From Amycolatopsis regifaucium (GTDB lineage Bacteria > Actinomycetota > Actinomycetes > Mycobacteriales > Pseudonocardiaceae), in the NCBI RefSeq assembly GCF_001613935.1, contig NZ_LQCI01000007.1:83943-147942 (forward strand): DNA of 64,000 nt. Reading direction: 5' to 3'. Below, in pieces: positions 41,112 through 49,370 of the stretch. Positions within the stretch are counted from its first letter, which is position 1. Each line of letters starts with the position of its first letter. Made by a program: the position numbers and the translations under genes. The notes under the pieces were generated by a model. It was given only the letters and a program-made list of their open reading frames with translations. It was not told the origin of the DNA and did not search any database.

Positions 41112-41879
41112 ATGACATACGGATTCGTAGGAGCAGGCGAGATCACCGCCGCCATCGTCGAAGGCCTCAGCAAGGACATCACCGACCCGCCCACGATCTA
41201 TCTCTCACCCCGCGGCCGCAGCGTCGGACAGGAACTCTCGGCCCGCTTCGCGAACGTCCACGTCTGCGACAGCAACCAAGCCGTGGTCGACAACGCCACC
41301 ACCGTCATCCTCGGCGTCCGTCCATCGATCGGCCGGGAAGTCCTCACCGAACTCACCTTCCGGCCCGAACACATCCTCATCAGCGCCCTCGCCGGCGTCC
41401 CCCTCAGCCAACTGCGCGAATGGGCCGCACCCGCCACCGAAGTCGTCCGGAGCATCCCGCTGCCCCCCGCCTCCCGTCGCCAAAGCCTCACCGCCATGTA
41501 CCCCGACAACGCCGAAGCTCGCGCACTCTTCGACAGCGTCGGCGGCAGCGTCGTCCCCGGCAAAGAGGAAGACCTCGACATCTTCAGCGCCGCGACCGCC
41601 ACCTTCGCCGCCCACCTCGACTACCTCGGCACCATCGCCGCCTGGATGACCGACCAAGGCGTCGACGACACCGTCGCGACCACCTTCACCAGCCACATCT
41701 TCGGCCAGCTCGGCCAAGCCCTGCTCCACCACGACGGCTCACTCGAAACCCTCACCGGCAAGCACATGACCCCCGGCGGGCTCAACGAACAACTCCTCAC
41801 CGACCTGCGCACAGACCGCGTCCCCGACACCGTCCGGCGCGCACTCGACGGAATCCTCACCAGGCTGCGCGACGAATGA
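41112..41879 (+). CDS. Pyrroline-5-carboxylate reductase-like protein
   Basis: A 255-residue NAD(P)-binding protein: GFVGAGEITAAIVEGL at the N-terminus, VILGVRPSIGREVL in the fourth strand and ISALAGVPLSQL, as in the P5CR family. The dimerisation domain after residue 160 (HIFGQLGQALLHHD.. KHMTPGGLNEQLL) is shorter and more diverged than in proline-forming ProC. So a ProC-like oxidoreductase of unknown substrate is the safer call. It overlaps the next gene by four bases (ATGA). Confidence 0.8.
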   Translation: MTYGFVGAGEITAAIVEGLSKDITDPPTIYLSPRGRSVGQELSARFANVHVCDSNQAVVDNATTVILGVRPSIGREVLTELTFRPEHILISALAGVPLSQLREWAAPATEVVRSIPLPPASRRQSLTAMYPDNAEARALFDSVGGSVVPGKEEDLDIFSAATATFAAHLDYLGTIAAWMTDQGVDDTVATTFTSHIFGQLGQALLHHDGSLETLTGKHMTPGGLNEQLLTDLRTDRVPDTVRRALDGILTRLRDE

Positions 41880-42634
41880 CGATCATCGCCAGACTCCGCG
41901 CGGCAGGCTGTGTCTTCGCCGAAGACGAAGCACACCTCCTTACCGCCGAAGCCCGCACACCCGCCGAACTCGACGCCATGGTCCAACGCCGCATCGACGG
42001 CGAACCACTCGAAGTCATCCTCGGCTGGGCCGAGTTCCACGGACTCCGCATCGTCGTCGAACCCGGCGTCTTCGTGCCACGACGCCGATCCGAACTCCTC
42101 GTCCGCCACGCCCTCACCCTCGCCCGACCAGGAGCGGTCGTCCTCGACCTCTGCTGCGGCACCGGAGCACTCGGCGCGGCCATCGCCGCCGAACTCGGCG
42201 AAATCCGGCTCTACGCCGCCGACATAGAACCCGCCGCCGTCCGCTGCGCCCGAGCCAACGTCGCCGACGCCGGGGGAGAGGTCTTCGAAGGCGACCTCTA
42301 CGCACCCCTTCCAGCGTCACTGCGAGGCCGCGTCGACCTCCTCGTCGTCAACGCCCCCTACGTCCCGACCGACGCCATCGCGATGATGCCGCCCGAAGCC
42401 CGCGACCACGAACCCCGCGTCGCCCTCGACGGCGGACAAGACGGCGTCGACGTCCACCGCCGCGTCGCCGCCGAAGCTCCACAATGGCTCGCACCCGACG
42501 GGCACCTGCTGATCGAAACCGGGGAGAGCCAAGCCGCGAGCACCGCGGAAGCCATGGCGCGCAACGGTTTGACTCCCGAAGTGAGCACCGACGACGAGCT
42601 GTACGCGACGATTGTTGTCGGTGCCAGGGGATAG
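41876..42634 (+). CDS. Putative protein N5-glutamine methyltransferase (PrmC/HemK-like)
   Basis: A 252-residue methyltransferase. The small N-terminal domain (GCVFAEDEAHLLTAEARTPAELDAMVQRR) leads to FVPRRRSELLVRHAL and motif I VLDLCCGTGALGAAI. The active-site signature is NAPYVPTDAI, a variant of the NPPY motif of enzymes that methylate glutamine amides (PrmC/HemK). NAPY in place of NPPY marks the actinobacterial 'putative' branch, whose target is unproven. It is coupled by ATGA to the P5CR-like gene. Confidence 0.85.
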   Translation: MTIIARLRAAGCVFAEDEAHLLTAEARTPAELDAMVQRRIDGEPLEVILGWAEFHGLRIVVEPGVFVPRRRSELLVRHALTLARPGAVVLDLCCGTGALGAAIAAELGEIRLYAADIEPAAVRCARANVADAGGEVFEGDLYAPLPASLRGRVDLLVVNAPYVPTDAIAMMPPEARDHEPRVALDGGQDGVDVHRRVAAEAPQWLAPDGHLLIETGESQAASTAEAMARNGLTPEVSTDDELYATIVVGARG

Positions 42635-42644
42635 GGTGCCCGCC

Positions 42645-43286
42645 GTGACCGACTACCTCGACAGCACCCGCACCGCCTACGACACGGTCGCGGCCGACTA
42701 CGCCGAACTCCTCCGCGACCACCTCGCCGGGTCCACCTGGGACCGCGCCATGCTCGGCGCGTACGCCGAACTCGTACAGGCCGCGGGCAAAGGCCGCGTC
42801 GCCGAAATCGGCTGCGGACCGGGCCGCATCACCGAGTACCTGCACAGCCTCGGACTGGACATCTACGGCGTCGACCTCTCGCCGGAGATGCTCGCCGTCG
42901 CCCGGAAGTGGTACCCGCACCTGGAGTTCCAGCCAGGGGAGATGCCCGGTTTGTCCATTGAGGACGGTGCACTCACCGGCGTCGTCGCGTGGTACTCGAT
43001 CATCCACACCCCACGAGAGCGGCTGCCGGAGATCTTCACCGACTTCCACCGGATCCTCGCCTCAGGCGGTCACCTGTTGCTCGCCTTCCAGGTCGGCGAC
43101 GAAGTGCGCCACATCGAACACGCCTACGGGCACGACATCTCGTGCGACGCCTACCGCCTCCCGCCGGAGAAGATCGCCGCACAACTGGGGGAGGCGGGGT
43201 TCACCGTGATCTCCAAGCTCGTCCGCGAGCCATCCGAGGAGTTCGAGAGCACCCCGCAGGCATACCTGATCGCCCGCAAGCCGTAG
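42645..43286 (+). CDS. Class I SAM-dependent methyltransferase
   Basis: A 213-residue methyltransferase starting VTDYLDSTRTAYDTVAADYAELL. Motif I is VAEIGCGPGRITEYL, followed by YGVDLSPEMLAVARKWYP and WYSIIHTPRERLPEI. It belongs to the methyltransferase-11/25 group; the substrate is unknown. TAGGGT lies exactly seven bases before the GTG, so this gene has its own leaderless promoter although it is only 10 bases after the PrmC-like gene. It faces another methyltransferase one base away. Confidence 0.87.
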   Translation: MTDYLDSTRTAYDTVAADYAELLRDHLAGSTWDRAMLGAYAELVQAAGKGRVAEIGCGPGRITEYLHSLGLDIYGVDLSPEMLAVARKWYPHLEFQPGEMPGLSIEDGALTGVVAWYSIIHTPRERLPEIFTDFHRILASGGHLLLAFQVGDEVRHIEHAYGHDISCDAYRLPPEKIAAQLGEAGFTVISKLVREPSEEFESTPQAYLIARKP

Positions 43287-43287
43287 C

Positions 43288-44127
43288 TCAGGGACGCCGG
43301 GCCTCGACCAGCCAGGCCGCCGAGTCGTAGTACACGCCTCGGTCGGTCTGGTGTTCGGCGAGATCGGCCCGCAGCGTCTCGACAGCCTTCGCCCGCGCGG
43401 CCTCGTCCAGATCACGCAACCGCCCCCCGTGCTGCTCGACGATGAACTCGGCCGCGTCATCGACGTCCTGACCGAAGTACATCGGCCGATGCACGGCCGT
43501 CGACCGGACACCGGTGTACCCGGCGGAGGTCAGCAATTCCTCGGTCGCGGCAGGATCACTCAACGCGAGATCCGCGGACGGCACCTCACGACCGGCGGCG
43601 AAGATCGTCCTGAACGTCGTGATCCACTCATTGAGCCGAAACGGCTGCCACGTCAGCAACACGAGACGTCCACCAGGCCGGGTAACCCGGGCGAGATTGG
43701 TGAACGCGGCCAGGGGAGTACCGAAGAACATCGAGCCGTGCCTGCTGATCACCACGTCGAAGCCCGCCTCGGGAAACGGATGGACCTGGGCGTCCGCCTG
43801 CTCGAACGAGACGTTCGGGACCCGTTCCTGCTCAGCGAGACGACGAGCGAGGCCGAGCATCCCGGTGGAAAGGTCCACGCCGCGCGCCGAACCTTCCGTG
43901 GCCTGCCGCGCCGCGTCCCGGGTCGTCTCGCCGGCGCCGCAACCGACGTCAAGGACCTTGTCGGAAGGTTCGATGGCGGCCGCGGAGAAGAAGATCTCGC
44001 GGTACGCGGCGACACCGTCGTTGAATCGCTGCGCGCGCTTCGCCCAAAGCGCGCCGTCGTCGCCGTCCCAGGCCTTCAACATCCGCTCATTGGACGGATC
44101 GACGCGCACAGCAGTGGTCTCGGACAT
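43288..44127 (-). CDS. UbiE/methyltransferase-11-like SAM methyltransferase
   Basis: A 279-residue methyltransferase. Motif I is KVLDVGCGAGETTRDAAR, followed by ARGVDLSTGMLGLARRL, FDVVISRHGSMFF and RPGGRLVLLTWQPF. The N-terminal sequence MSETTAVRVDPSNERMLKAWDGDDG is common in an actinobacterial subfamily acting on unknown small molecules. Its stop lies one base from that of the convergent methyltransferase, with no room for a terminator. Confidence 0.87.
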   Translation of the reverse strand: MSETTAVRVDPSNERMLKAWDGDDGALWAKRAQRFNDGVAAYREIFFSAAAIEPSDKVLDVGCGAGETTRDAARQATEGSARGVDLSTGMLGLARRLAEQERVPNVSFEQADAQVHPFPEAGFDVVISRHGSMFFGTPLAAFTNLARVTRPGGRLVLLTWQPFRLNEWITTFRTIFAAGREVPSADLALSDPAATEELLTSAGYTGVRSTAVHRPMYFGQDVDDAAEFIVEQHGGRLRDLDEAARAKAVETLRADLAEHQTDRGVYYDSAAWLVEARRP

Positions 44128-44294
44128 TCTCGGTAACCCCCAGGTTCGATCTCTGGGAGAGCGTAGCGCAGGCTGTCCTGACGCTTACTGGTAAAGCTGC
44201 GTATCTCAACTCGTACTAATCAGCTGTTTGGTCATGCTGGCTGAGGTCTAGTTCTGACTACTGATCCTTGAGACCTTGCTGTCATACTCAGGCC

Positions 44295-44591
44295 GTGTCC
44301 GAGTACTGCTGGCCTGAAGATGGCGAACGTCTCGCGGAGCGGGCTCGTGAGGCGTGGACGGCAACGATCGAGGCGTTGCCTCTCGGGACGTCGGTCACGG
44401 GCGAGGTGGTCGGGCGGCAGCCGTTCGGTGTGTTCGTGCGGATCGATGGTGTGCCGGACGCGGTCGGCTTGGCTGAGGTAACGGCGATGCCGAGCGACGC
44501 GTCACTGCCAGCTGTCGGAGACACGCTCGTCGGCGAAGTCATGGGGTATGCAGACCATAATCATCAGGTCAGGATCCGACTCGTCGGTTAA
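44295..44591 (+). CDS. S1-domain RNA-binding protein, 98 aa
   Basis: A short protein whose last 65 residues form an S1 OB-fold: LPLGTSVTGEVVGRQPFGVFVRIDG, followed by VGLAEVTAM and a C-terminal VGDTLVGEVMGYADHNHQVRIRL. Free-standing S1 proteins of this size are common in actinobacteria and have no assigned role. A CATACT box six bases before the GTG suggests a leaderless start. It borders the recombinase module and marks the change to lower-GC DNA. Confidence 0.8.
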   Translation: MSEYCWPEDGERLAERAREAWTATIEALPLGTSVTGEVVGRQPFGVFVRIDGVPDAVGLAEVTAMPSDASLPAVGDTLVGEVMGYADHNHQVRIRLVG

Positions 44592-44619
44592 CGCGAACCC
44601 TAACGGCTCTCGTCTTGCA

Positions 44620-46125
44620 TCAGTCAGTTGCGCTGGCAGCCCGGTCAGCCGCGTACCGGGTCCAGGGTTGCGCGGCGAGTGCTGCATGTTTGTGGGCGAT
44701 TTGGTGGCTGTAGCCGAGCATCTCTGCGATAAGGGGCGGCGGCACCTGGGTAACGAGAGTCCGGATGGCCGTGGTGCGGGCGCCGAGCAGATCGATGCCA
44801 AGGTCGCGGATGCGGGTCATCAGCGTGTTCGGGTGGAGGTGCTGACCCGGTCGATAGCCTGGAAACATGAGATCGCTAGTGGTTCCTGCCGTAGTGCGGA
44901 GATTCGGGCGGCTGGCGAGATGTTGCCGGAGAAGCTGATCGAACGGTGCTGGGACCGGGACGGGTTCCGAGCTGAGTGCCAAGCGAAGCTCGTCCGGGGT
45001 AACGACCACATCGGTGGTCCGGAGTGCCGCGATCTTGACCAGCGGCTGCGCGTAGAGCAACAGAAGAACGGCAGCGACTCGATAGGGCAGCGACTCGCTG
45101 GTACCGGTGAGAAGTTCCCGTAGCCACTCAAGGCGTTGCTCCTGAGTGAGGGTGCGGACGGTCTTCGCCTGGCGGTGTCCTATGGAGACGCTCTGGTTGA
45201 TTCTGGCTTTTCTTGCCCAGACGAGGAAGGTTCGGACCAGGTGCCTGGTCGTCGGGCCGGTTCCTAGCCACTCGTCGACGTCCTGCTGGTTGCAGTCCTG
45301 AACGCTCCGGTTGTGAGTGTCTTTGAGCCAAGTCAGGAACTTGATCGCTTCGGTAACGTCCTGTTTGGAGGCATGGACGGGGCCGCGGGTGTCCTTTCCG
45401 GCAGCCGAGAGTTTTCGGATGCGGGGGAGGTGATGCCATCTCGCGAACTGTTCGACTGGCTGGCGCACCGCCTTCTCGGTGATCAGATCGAGTTTCGCTG
45501 CAAGCCATGCCTCGAAATGAGCTAAACGTTCATCCCGACTGGGCAGCAGCCCATGATGTTCGAGGACGCGGCGCAGGTGGTTAACACGCGGCCCGCCGTC
45601 TTCCGCGTCGAATGCCTCGTGATTGAGAGGCAGGGCTCCGGTCGCCAGTCGACACAACAGGTCCTGGACCTGCGCGGGCCGTTTCCAGACGAAGATGCTT
45701 TCCGGCCGATCGACGCTGCAGAGCGCGTCGACGAGCTTCTCCATAGCCGTGGGGTCTGCAGCGTCTTTCAGCAGAAGGGTTGTCAGGTCGTCGCGTAGCG
45801 CGCATCGAGCGCAGATCCCCAGACGGTAGAACTCGCCTTCACTTTCGCAGACGCGACAATGGAAGTCGTCTGAGATGCCAGCACAGGCAACACAAACAGG
45901 TTGATCGTCATTGTCAACTCGGCCGGGTAGCAGTCGGTCAACTCCGCAACCGGGACAGGCTCCGAAGGTGCGCATGGCTTCGTAGAAGCAAGGACCACAG
46001 ATTCGCCCCTCAGGCCAGTTCGCTCGGTGCTTGCCCGCTTGGCGCTGGCATCGAGCACAGGTGAACCGCCCTGTTGTTCGAGGCCGGCCTCTTGTTGTCG
46101 ACCGGGGGTTGATCTCAATCGTCAT
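44620..46125 (-). CDS. Zinc-ribbon protein with degenerate tyrosine-recombinase domain
   Basis: A 501-residue protein. The first 115 residues hold four Cys pairs (FTCARC, RICGPC, GACPGC, FHCRVC with CARC), so several zinc ribbons. The C-terminal half has the tyrosine-recombinase fold (VAAVLLLLYAQPLVKIAALRTTDVV; TTAIRTLVTQVPPPLIAEMLGYSH). The first catalytic Arg position is Gln (YAQPL) and the HxxR box is changed, so it is probably not a full strand-transferase. It is the third gene of a three-gene module and overlaps the HTH gene by 11 bases. Lower GC than the rest of the window suggests transfer. Confidence 0.8.
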   Translation of the reverse strand: MTIEINPRSTTRGRPRTTGRFTCARCQRQAGKHRANWPEGRICGPCFYEAMRTFGACPGCGVDRLLPGRVDNDDQPVCVACAGISDDFHCRVCESEGEFYRLGICARCALRDDLTTLLLKDAADPTAMEKLVDALCSVDRPESIFVWKRPAQVQDLLCRLATGALPLNHEAFDAEDGGPRVNHLRRVLEHHGLLPSRDERLAHFEAWLAAKLDLITEKAVRQPVEQFARWHHLPRIRKLSAAGKDTRGPVHASKQDVTEAIKFLTWLKDTHNRSVQDCNQQDVDEWLGTGPTTRHLVRTFLVWARKARINQSVSIGHRQAKTVRTLTQEQRLEWLRELLTGTSESLPYRVAAVLLLLYAQPLVKIAALRTTDVVVTPDELRLALSSEPVPVPAPFDQLLRQHLASRPNLRTTAGTTSDLMFPGYRPGQHLHPNTLMTRIRDLGIDLLGARTTAIRTLVTQVPPPLIAEMLGYSHQIAHKHAALAAQPWTRYAADRAASATD

Positions 46126-46447
46126 CGGCTATCACGCGTGCCCTTTTCGGCCTGACCGCCTTGTTCAGCTCGACGACGTTCGGAGCCGAGCCAGTCTTGC
46201 GACGCCGTGCATCCGCTGCGGTGACGGTAACCAGGTCCTCAACACCGCACGAGAAGATGTCGCAGATGGCAGCAACCATCTGCAGAGAGACCCGTTCAGG
46301 ACGTTGGTTGACCAACCTGTAGACCTGCGGACGAGACAGTTCGATCCCGCGCTCGCTCAGTAACGGGATCAGCTCGGTGCTGTTGTGCAGGCCATGTCGG
46401 GCCATCAGCTCGGCGAGCCGCCATGTGTAGTCGACCTGCCGTTTCAT
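46115..46447 (-). CDS. Xre-family helix-turn-helix regulator
   Basis: A 110-residue Cro/C1-type protein: WRLAELMARHGLHNSTELIPLL, then SRPQVYRLVNQRPERVSLQMVAAICDIF, a complete helix-turn-helix, and a basic tail ending RPKRARVIADDD. It lies between the two recombinase genes with overlapping ends on both sides (four and 11 bases), so all three are one operon. It is the best candidate to bind the TTCATC-N-GATGAA sites upstream of the operon. Confidence 0.88.
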   Translation of the reverse strand: MKRQVDYTWRLAELMARHGLHNSTELIPLLSERGIELSRPQVYRLVNQRPERVSLQMVAAICDIFSCGVEDLVTVTAADARRRKTGSAPNVVELNKAVRPKRARVIADDD

Positions 46448-47550
46448 CCCGCCTCTCCTTCATCCGGGGTCAGCGCGTCCGCGATCGTGGCATCCAACGC
46501 GTTCCGCAAGGTGCGAGTGCGGAAGTCACTGGATACGCAGGTGTAAATGGCTGTCGTGCTGGCATGTTCGTGACCCATCTGATGCTGCACGAACATCGGA
46601 TCCCAGCCGTCTTCGAGCAGGTGCGTGGCGTACGACCTCCGCAGCGAATGCAGGTCGAGCCCAGGGGAGAGGCCGAGATCGTCACAGTATCGGCGGAACC
46701 TTCGTAGCAAGGTCGCCTCGGTCACCAACGTGCCGCGTTCACTGGGAAACAGGTCGAGCCCGTCGTCGAGATGTGGCTGGCCATGACACAGCCAGTCTGC
46801 GACGACCTCCGGTGTCCAGTCGAAGACCGTCAATACGCTGCGCCGCTTCGGTGGCGAACCACGCTTCGCCTTGCCGTAACGGACATGCACAAGGCCGTAG
46901 CGGCCGAACTCCTTGGCGTGTGGGTTGGCGCCAAAATCAACCGTCTGCAGGTGGCGCAGCTCGTTGAACCTGAGCCCGTAGGAGTAGGCGGTCTTGAACA
47001 TCACTGAGTCCCGATAGGCCGGCAGGTAGCCCTTCCGGCCGCTGGCCGCGATCACAGCGACCTGATCGTCAGCGTGATCGAAGAACGTTTGGAGCTCTCG
47101 CTTAGTGAAGGCTCGCTTGGTCGGACCAGACTCGTTGTGCTGGACGTGCGCAGCGGAGTTCCAGTCGAAGAAGACTTGTGCAGGATGAGTGCCGAACCGC
47201 TGCTCGCATACCCGGTCCCAACCGTAGTCAGGGTTGCTGACGTACGAGCAGAACAGGCGGAGCGCGACTTGATACCCGCGGACCGTCGACTGCTTGGCGT
47301 GGTGCAGCGAGCGTAGGTCGCCAAAGAACTCTTCGGCCATCGCTGGTGTCCAGGTCCAGGGGAACTCGTTGGTGAACTCGAGGAACCGCTGCACAAACCG
47401 GATCCTCTGATCGATCGTTGAGATCTGAAGGTTTCGGCTCAGCTGCTGGTTCCGCCAGCCCGTCAGCATCTCATCGATCGTGTGCTGCTCAGGGTGCAGC
47501 AGTGGGACCGAGTCGACCAACCGCACTCGACCGCTCTTGTCGACAGCCAA
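46444..47550 (-). CDS. Tyrosine recombinase / integrase
   Basis: A 368-residue phage-type integrase. The N-terminal SAM-like domain runs over about residues 25-120 (IRFVQRFLEFTNEFPWTW). Catalytic residues are the first Arg (YGLRFNELRHL), HSLRRSYATHLL (HxxR) and QMGHEHASTTAIY, with the His and the nucleophile Tyr. All are present, so it should be active. It starts at a TTG behind GGAGGG. It leads the three-gene module, and its region is lower in GC. Operator-like palindromes lie 31 bases upstream and the dif-like site about 270 bases upstream. Confidence 0.9.
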   Translation of the reverse strand: MAVDKSGRVRLVDSVPLLHPEQHTIDEMLTGWRNQQLSRNLQISTIDQRIRFVQRFLEFTNEFPWTWTPAMAEEFFGDLRSLHHAKQSTVRGYQVALRLFCSYVSNPDYGWDRVCEQRFGTHPAQVFFDWNSAAHVQHNESGPTKRAFTKRELQTFFDHADDQVAVIAASGRKGYLPAYRDSVMFKTAYSYGLRFNELRHLQTVDFGANPHAKEFGRYGLVHVRYGKAKRGSPPKRRSVLTVFDWTPEVVADWLCHGQPHLDDGLDLFPSERGTLVTEATLLRRFRRYCDDLGLSPGLDLHSLRRSYATHLLEDGWDPMFVQHQMGHEHASTTAIYTCVSSDFRTRTLRNALDATIADALTPDEGEAG

Positions 47551-47580
47551 CCAACCCTCCGAGGACGAGACCGAACACGG

Positions 47581-47613
47581 TTCATCTGATGAATCAATGA
47601 TTCATCAGATGAG
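47581..47613. promoter_or_regulatory. Pair of TTCATC-N-GATGAA sites before the integrase operon
   Basis: TTCATCTGATGAA (47581-47593) and TTCATCAGATGAG (47601-47613) have centres 20 bp apart; together, 15-base arms form a perfect inverted repeat around one base (47582-47612). This fits cooperative binding of an Xre-type repressor encoded in the operon. Confidence 0.7.
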
Positions 47614-47795
47614 ACAATAGGGCAACGTTGCTGCTGACGGGCTCGCCGGGTGGAAGTAGGCAGGCGCTGGCTGACTGCCTGTGCCACGACATCGACGATG
47701 ACGCGAACGCGCGACAGGCCATATTGCCTGCTGAGAGCAGGTAGCACCGCCGGCCAAGGCGGTGTGCCGCGGCGCGCGAGGCGAGGGGTGGGTGA

Positions 47796-47808
47796 TTCAT
47801 CTGATGCA
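47796..47808. promoter_or_regulatory. Third TTCATC-N-GATG site
   Basis: TTCATCTGATGCA matches the paired sites except near its end. It lies 15 bases before the dif-like site and could allow looping across the upstream region. Between 47614 and 47795 I see no supported gene. Confidence 0.45.
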
Positions 47809-47822
47809 ATACGCAGAACTTT

Positions 47823-47850
47823 ACTTGACATAATGTACATTATCGGCACT
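47823..47850 (-). other. dif: dif-like XerC/XerD recombination site
   Basis: On the minus strand the 28 bases read: left arm AGTGCCGATAA, centre TGTACA, right arm TTATGTCAAGT. E. coli dif has left arm GGTGCGCATAA, centre TGTATA and right arm TTATGTTAAAT, giving 22 of 28 matches with the same 11-6-11 layout. Most bases next to the centre (ATAA, TGTA, TTATGT) are kept. This is a strong dif candidate, either the chromosomal site or a copy carried by an element. Confidence 0.75.
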
Positions 47851-48321
47851 TGAGCAGGCCTGGATAACGCTGGTCGAGAGGGGCTTTCCGGCGTCAACCG
47901 AAGGGGTCTTCCATCGTGGCGTCATGCACCGCGCCGGTGACACCTCTTGTTGCCTCTGGCGCGATGGCGGCTCCTTCGAGCCTCCGGCAGGTCACGGACC
48001 TGAGGCTCGAGAGGGAACGTGGCTCCCCGAGGACTCGGATCCGATGAGCAATCACCTGTCCTAAAAACGTCACTGTGACGAATTGAGCGGGATCTCCGAG
48101 GCTCCGAAGTCGGGAAAGTACAAGTTCGCGAGCTGTCCCGAGGAACCCCGACGCTCGACTCGGCCGGTCCGTCCAGCCCTGGCGCTCAACGGTGCTCGCC
48201 GCCGCCCACGTGTCACGAGTGGTCCTCTGGAGTACGAAAACGTGTCATAGGGCCGCCCATGAGTCCCGGGAAGATGGCGAGCGCGCCAGGATCCCCCGCA
48301 AGGGGTTTCCGGACCCGTCAC
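47851..48321. other. Non-coding stretch between dif-like site and Xer gene
   Basis: No supported gene on either strand. It contains a small palindrome GTCACTGTGAC (48069-48079). It links the two dif-shaped sites, which are about 0.5 kb apart. Confidence 0.5.
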
Positions 48322-48359
48322 TCCGTTTCATGCATAATCACTATTATGCATGAAACGGA
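48322..48359. other. Symmetric dif-shaped palindrome at the Xer gene start
   Basis: Two 17-base arms are exact complements around cact. Read as a recombinase site the layout is arm TTTCATGCATAA, centre TCACTA, arm TTATGCATGAAA, the same CATAA-N6-TTATG core as dif. It overlaps the 5' end of the recombinase gene and could be its crossover site, its operator, or both. The words CATAAT and TATTAT also look like -10 boxes. Confidence 0.65.
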
Positions 48360-48388
48360 ATATAACCCAGTGTAAGACTGTCGGTGCC

Positions 48389-49369
48389 ATGCGGTACAAG
48401 ATCCCCATGAGGGTTTCCGAGGCACAGCAAGCCTTTTTCGCCGCACGTCGTCCCCGTAAGGACTCTCCTCACACCACCGACGCCTACCGCCGCGATCTCG
48501 CCGGCATCACCGCACTCCTGCTCCGCGAGCTGGACCGCTCCCCTGACGAACTCACCGTCGAGATGCTCACCGCTCAGGCCCTCCGGAACGCCTTCGGTGC
48601 CTTCGCGGACACCCACGCGAAAAGCTCGGTCCTGCGCGCGTGGTCGACCTGGAACCAGTTCCTCACCTTCTGCGTGTCCGACGGGCTGTTGGCAGGCAAC
48701 CCGATGGGTGCGGTCGCCCGGCCGAAGGCGCCGCCGTTGACGCCGAAACCGTTGCGGGGCGAGGAAACTCCGGAGCAATTGCTCGCGGCCGCGGCGGATG
48801 GGTCGCGTCGGACGCGGGATCCGTGGCCGGAGCGGGACGTCCTGGTGATCGCGCTCGGTCTGGTCGCCGGGCTGCGGGCGGCGGAGATGCGAGCGCTGAC
48901 GGCGCGGTCGCTGGTCGGGCGTCAGGGTGAGATGCGCTTGCACGTCCATGGCAAGGGAAGCCGGGATCGATCGATCCCGGTGCAGCCGGTCATGGAGAAG
49001 ATCATCGAGGAGTACCTGGCCTCGTGCCGTCGGCGCTTCCCACAGCAGCGGTTCGGGCCCTCCACTCCCCTCCTCCGGGATCGCGCGGGTGAACCGATCG
49101 GCCGCGGCGCGCTGGAATACCTGGTGAAATCCTGCTACCGATGGGCGGGGCTGCACGACCGCGTGCCGGTCGGGGCGAACCTGCACGCGTTGCGGCACAC
49201 GTTCGCGACGCGGCTGGCGGAGGACGGGGCGACCGCGTCGGAGATCATGGCGCTGCTGGGGCACGCGAGCCTGGCCACCAGTCAGAACTACATCGAGGCG
49301 ACGGGGCGGGAGCAGCGGGCGGCGGCCGCGAGCAACCGGACCTATCGAGCGCTGGACGGGATCCTGTAA
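48389..49369 (+). CDS. XerC/XerD-type tyrosine recombinase
   Basis: A 326-residue recombinase. The N-terminal core-binding domain (SEAQQAFFAARRPRKDSPHT) is followed by the catalytic domain: Arg in LVAGLRAAEMRALT, Lys in HGKGSRDRSIPVQP, HALRHTFATRL, LLGHASLATSQNYIE with the Tyr. All active residues are present. Length and motifs fit Xer proteins better than phage integrases. Starts at 48350 and 48407 are also in frame; 48350 lies within the palindrome. Its promoter region carries the dif-shaped palindrome. It may be the host Xer enzyme or a single-recombinase system like XerS/difSL. Confidence 0.85.
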   Translation: MRYKIPMRVSEAQQAFFAARRPRKDSPHTTDAYRRDLAGITALLLRELDRSPDELTVEMLTAQALRNAFGAFADTHAKSSVLRAWSTWNQFLTFCVSDGLLAGNPMGAVARPKAPPLTPKPLRGEETPEQLLAAAADGSRRTRDPWPERDVLVIALGLVAGLRAAEMRALTARSLVGRQGEMRLHVHGKGSRDRSIPVQPVMEKIIEEYLASCRRRFPQQRFGPSTPLLRDRAGEPIGRGALEYLVKSCYRWAGLHDRVPVGANLHALRHTFATRLAEDGATASEIMALLGHASLATSQNYIEATGREQRAAAASNRTYRALDGIL

Positions 49370-49370
49370 G

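Noticed and set aside
40445..41875. Long Arg/Pro/His-rich plus-strand frame across the DinB and P5CR-like genes
   Set aside because: Shadow of the real genes in another frame. Only its end (from 41876) is a true gene, the PrmC-like one.
47825..47842. TTGACA at the dif-like site read as a -35 promoter box
   Set aside because: No -10 box at 16-18 bases; the bases are better explained as part of the 28-bp dif-like pattern.
47463..47897. Minus-strand frame running across the dif-like site into the integrase start
   Set aside because: No ribosome site, no family, and it would have to contain the operator array and the dif-like site.
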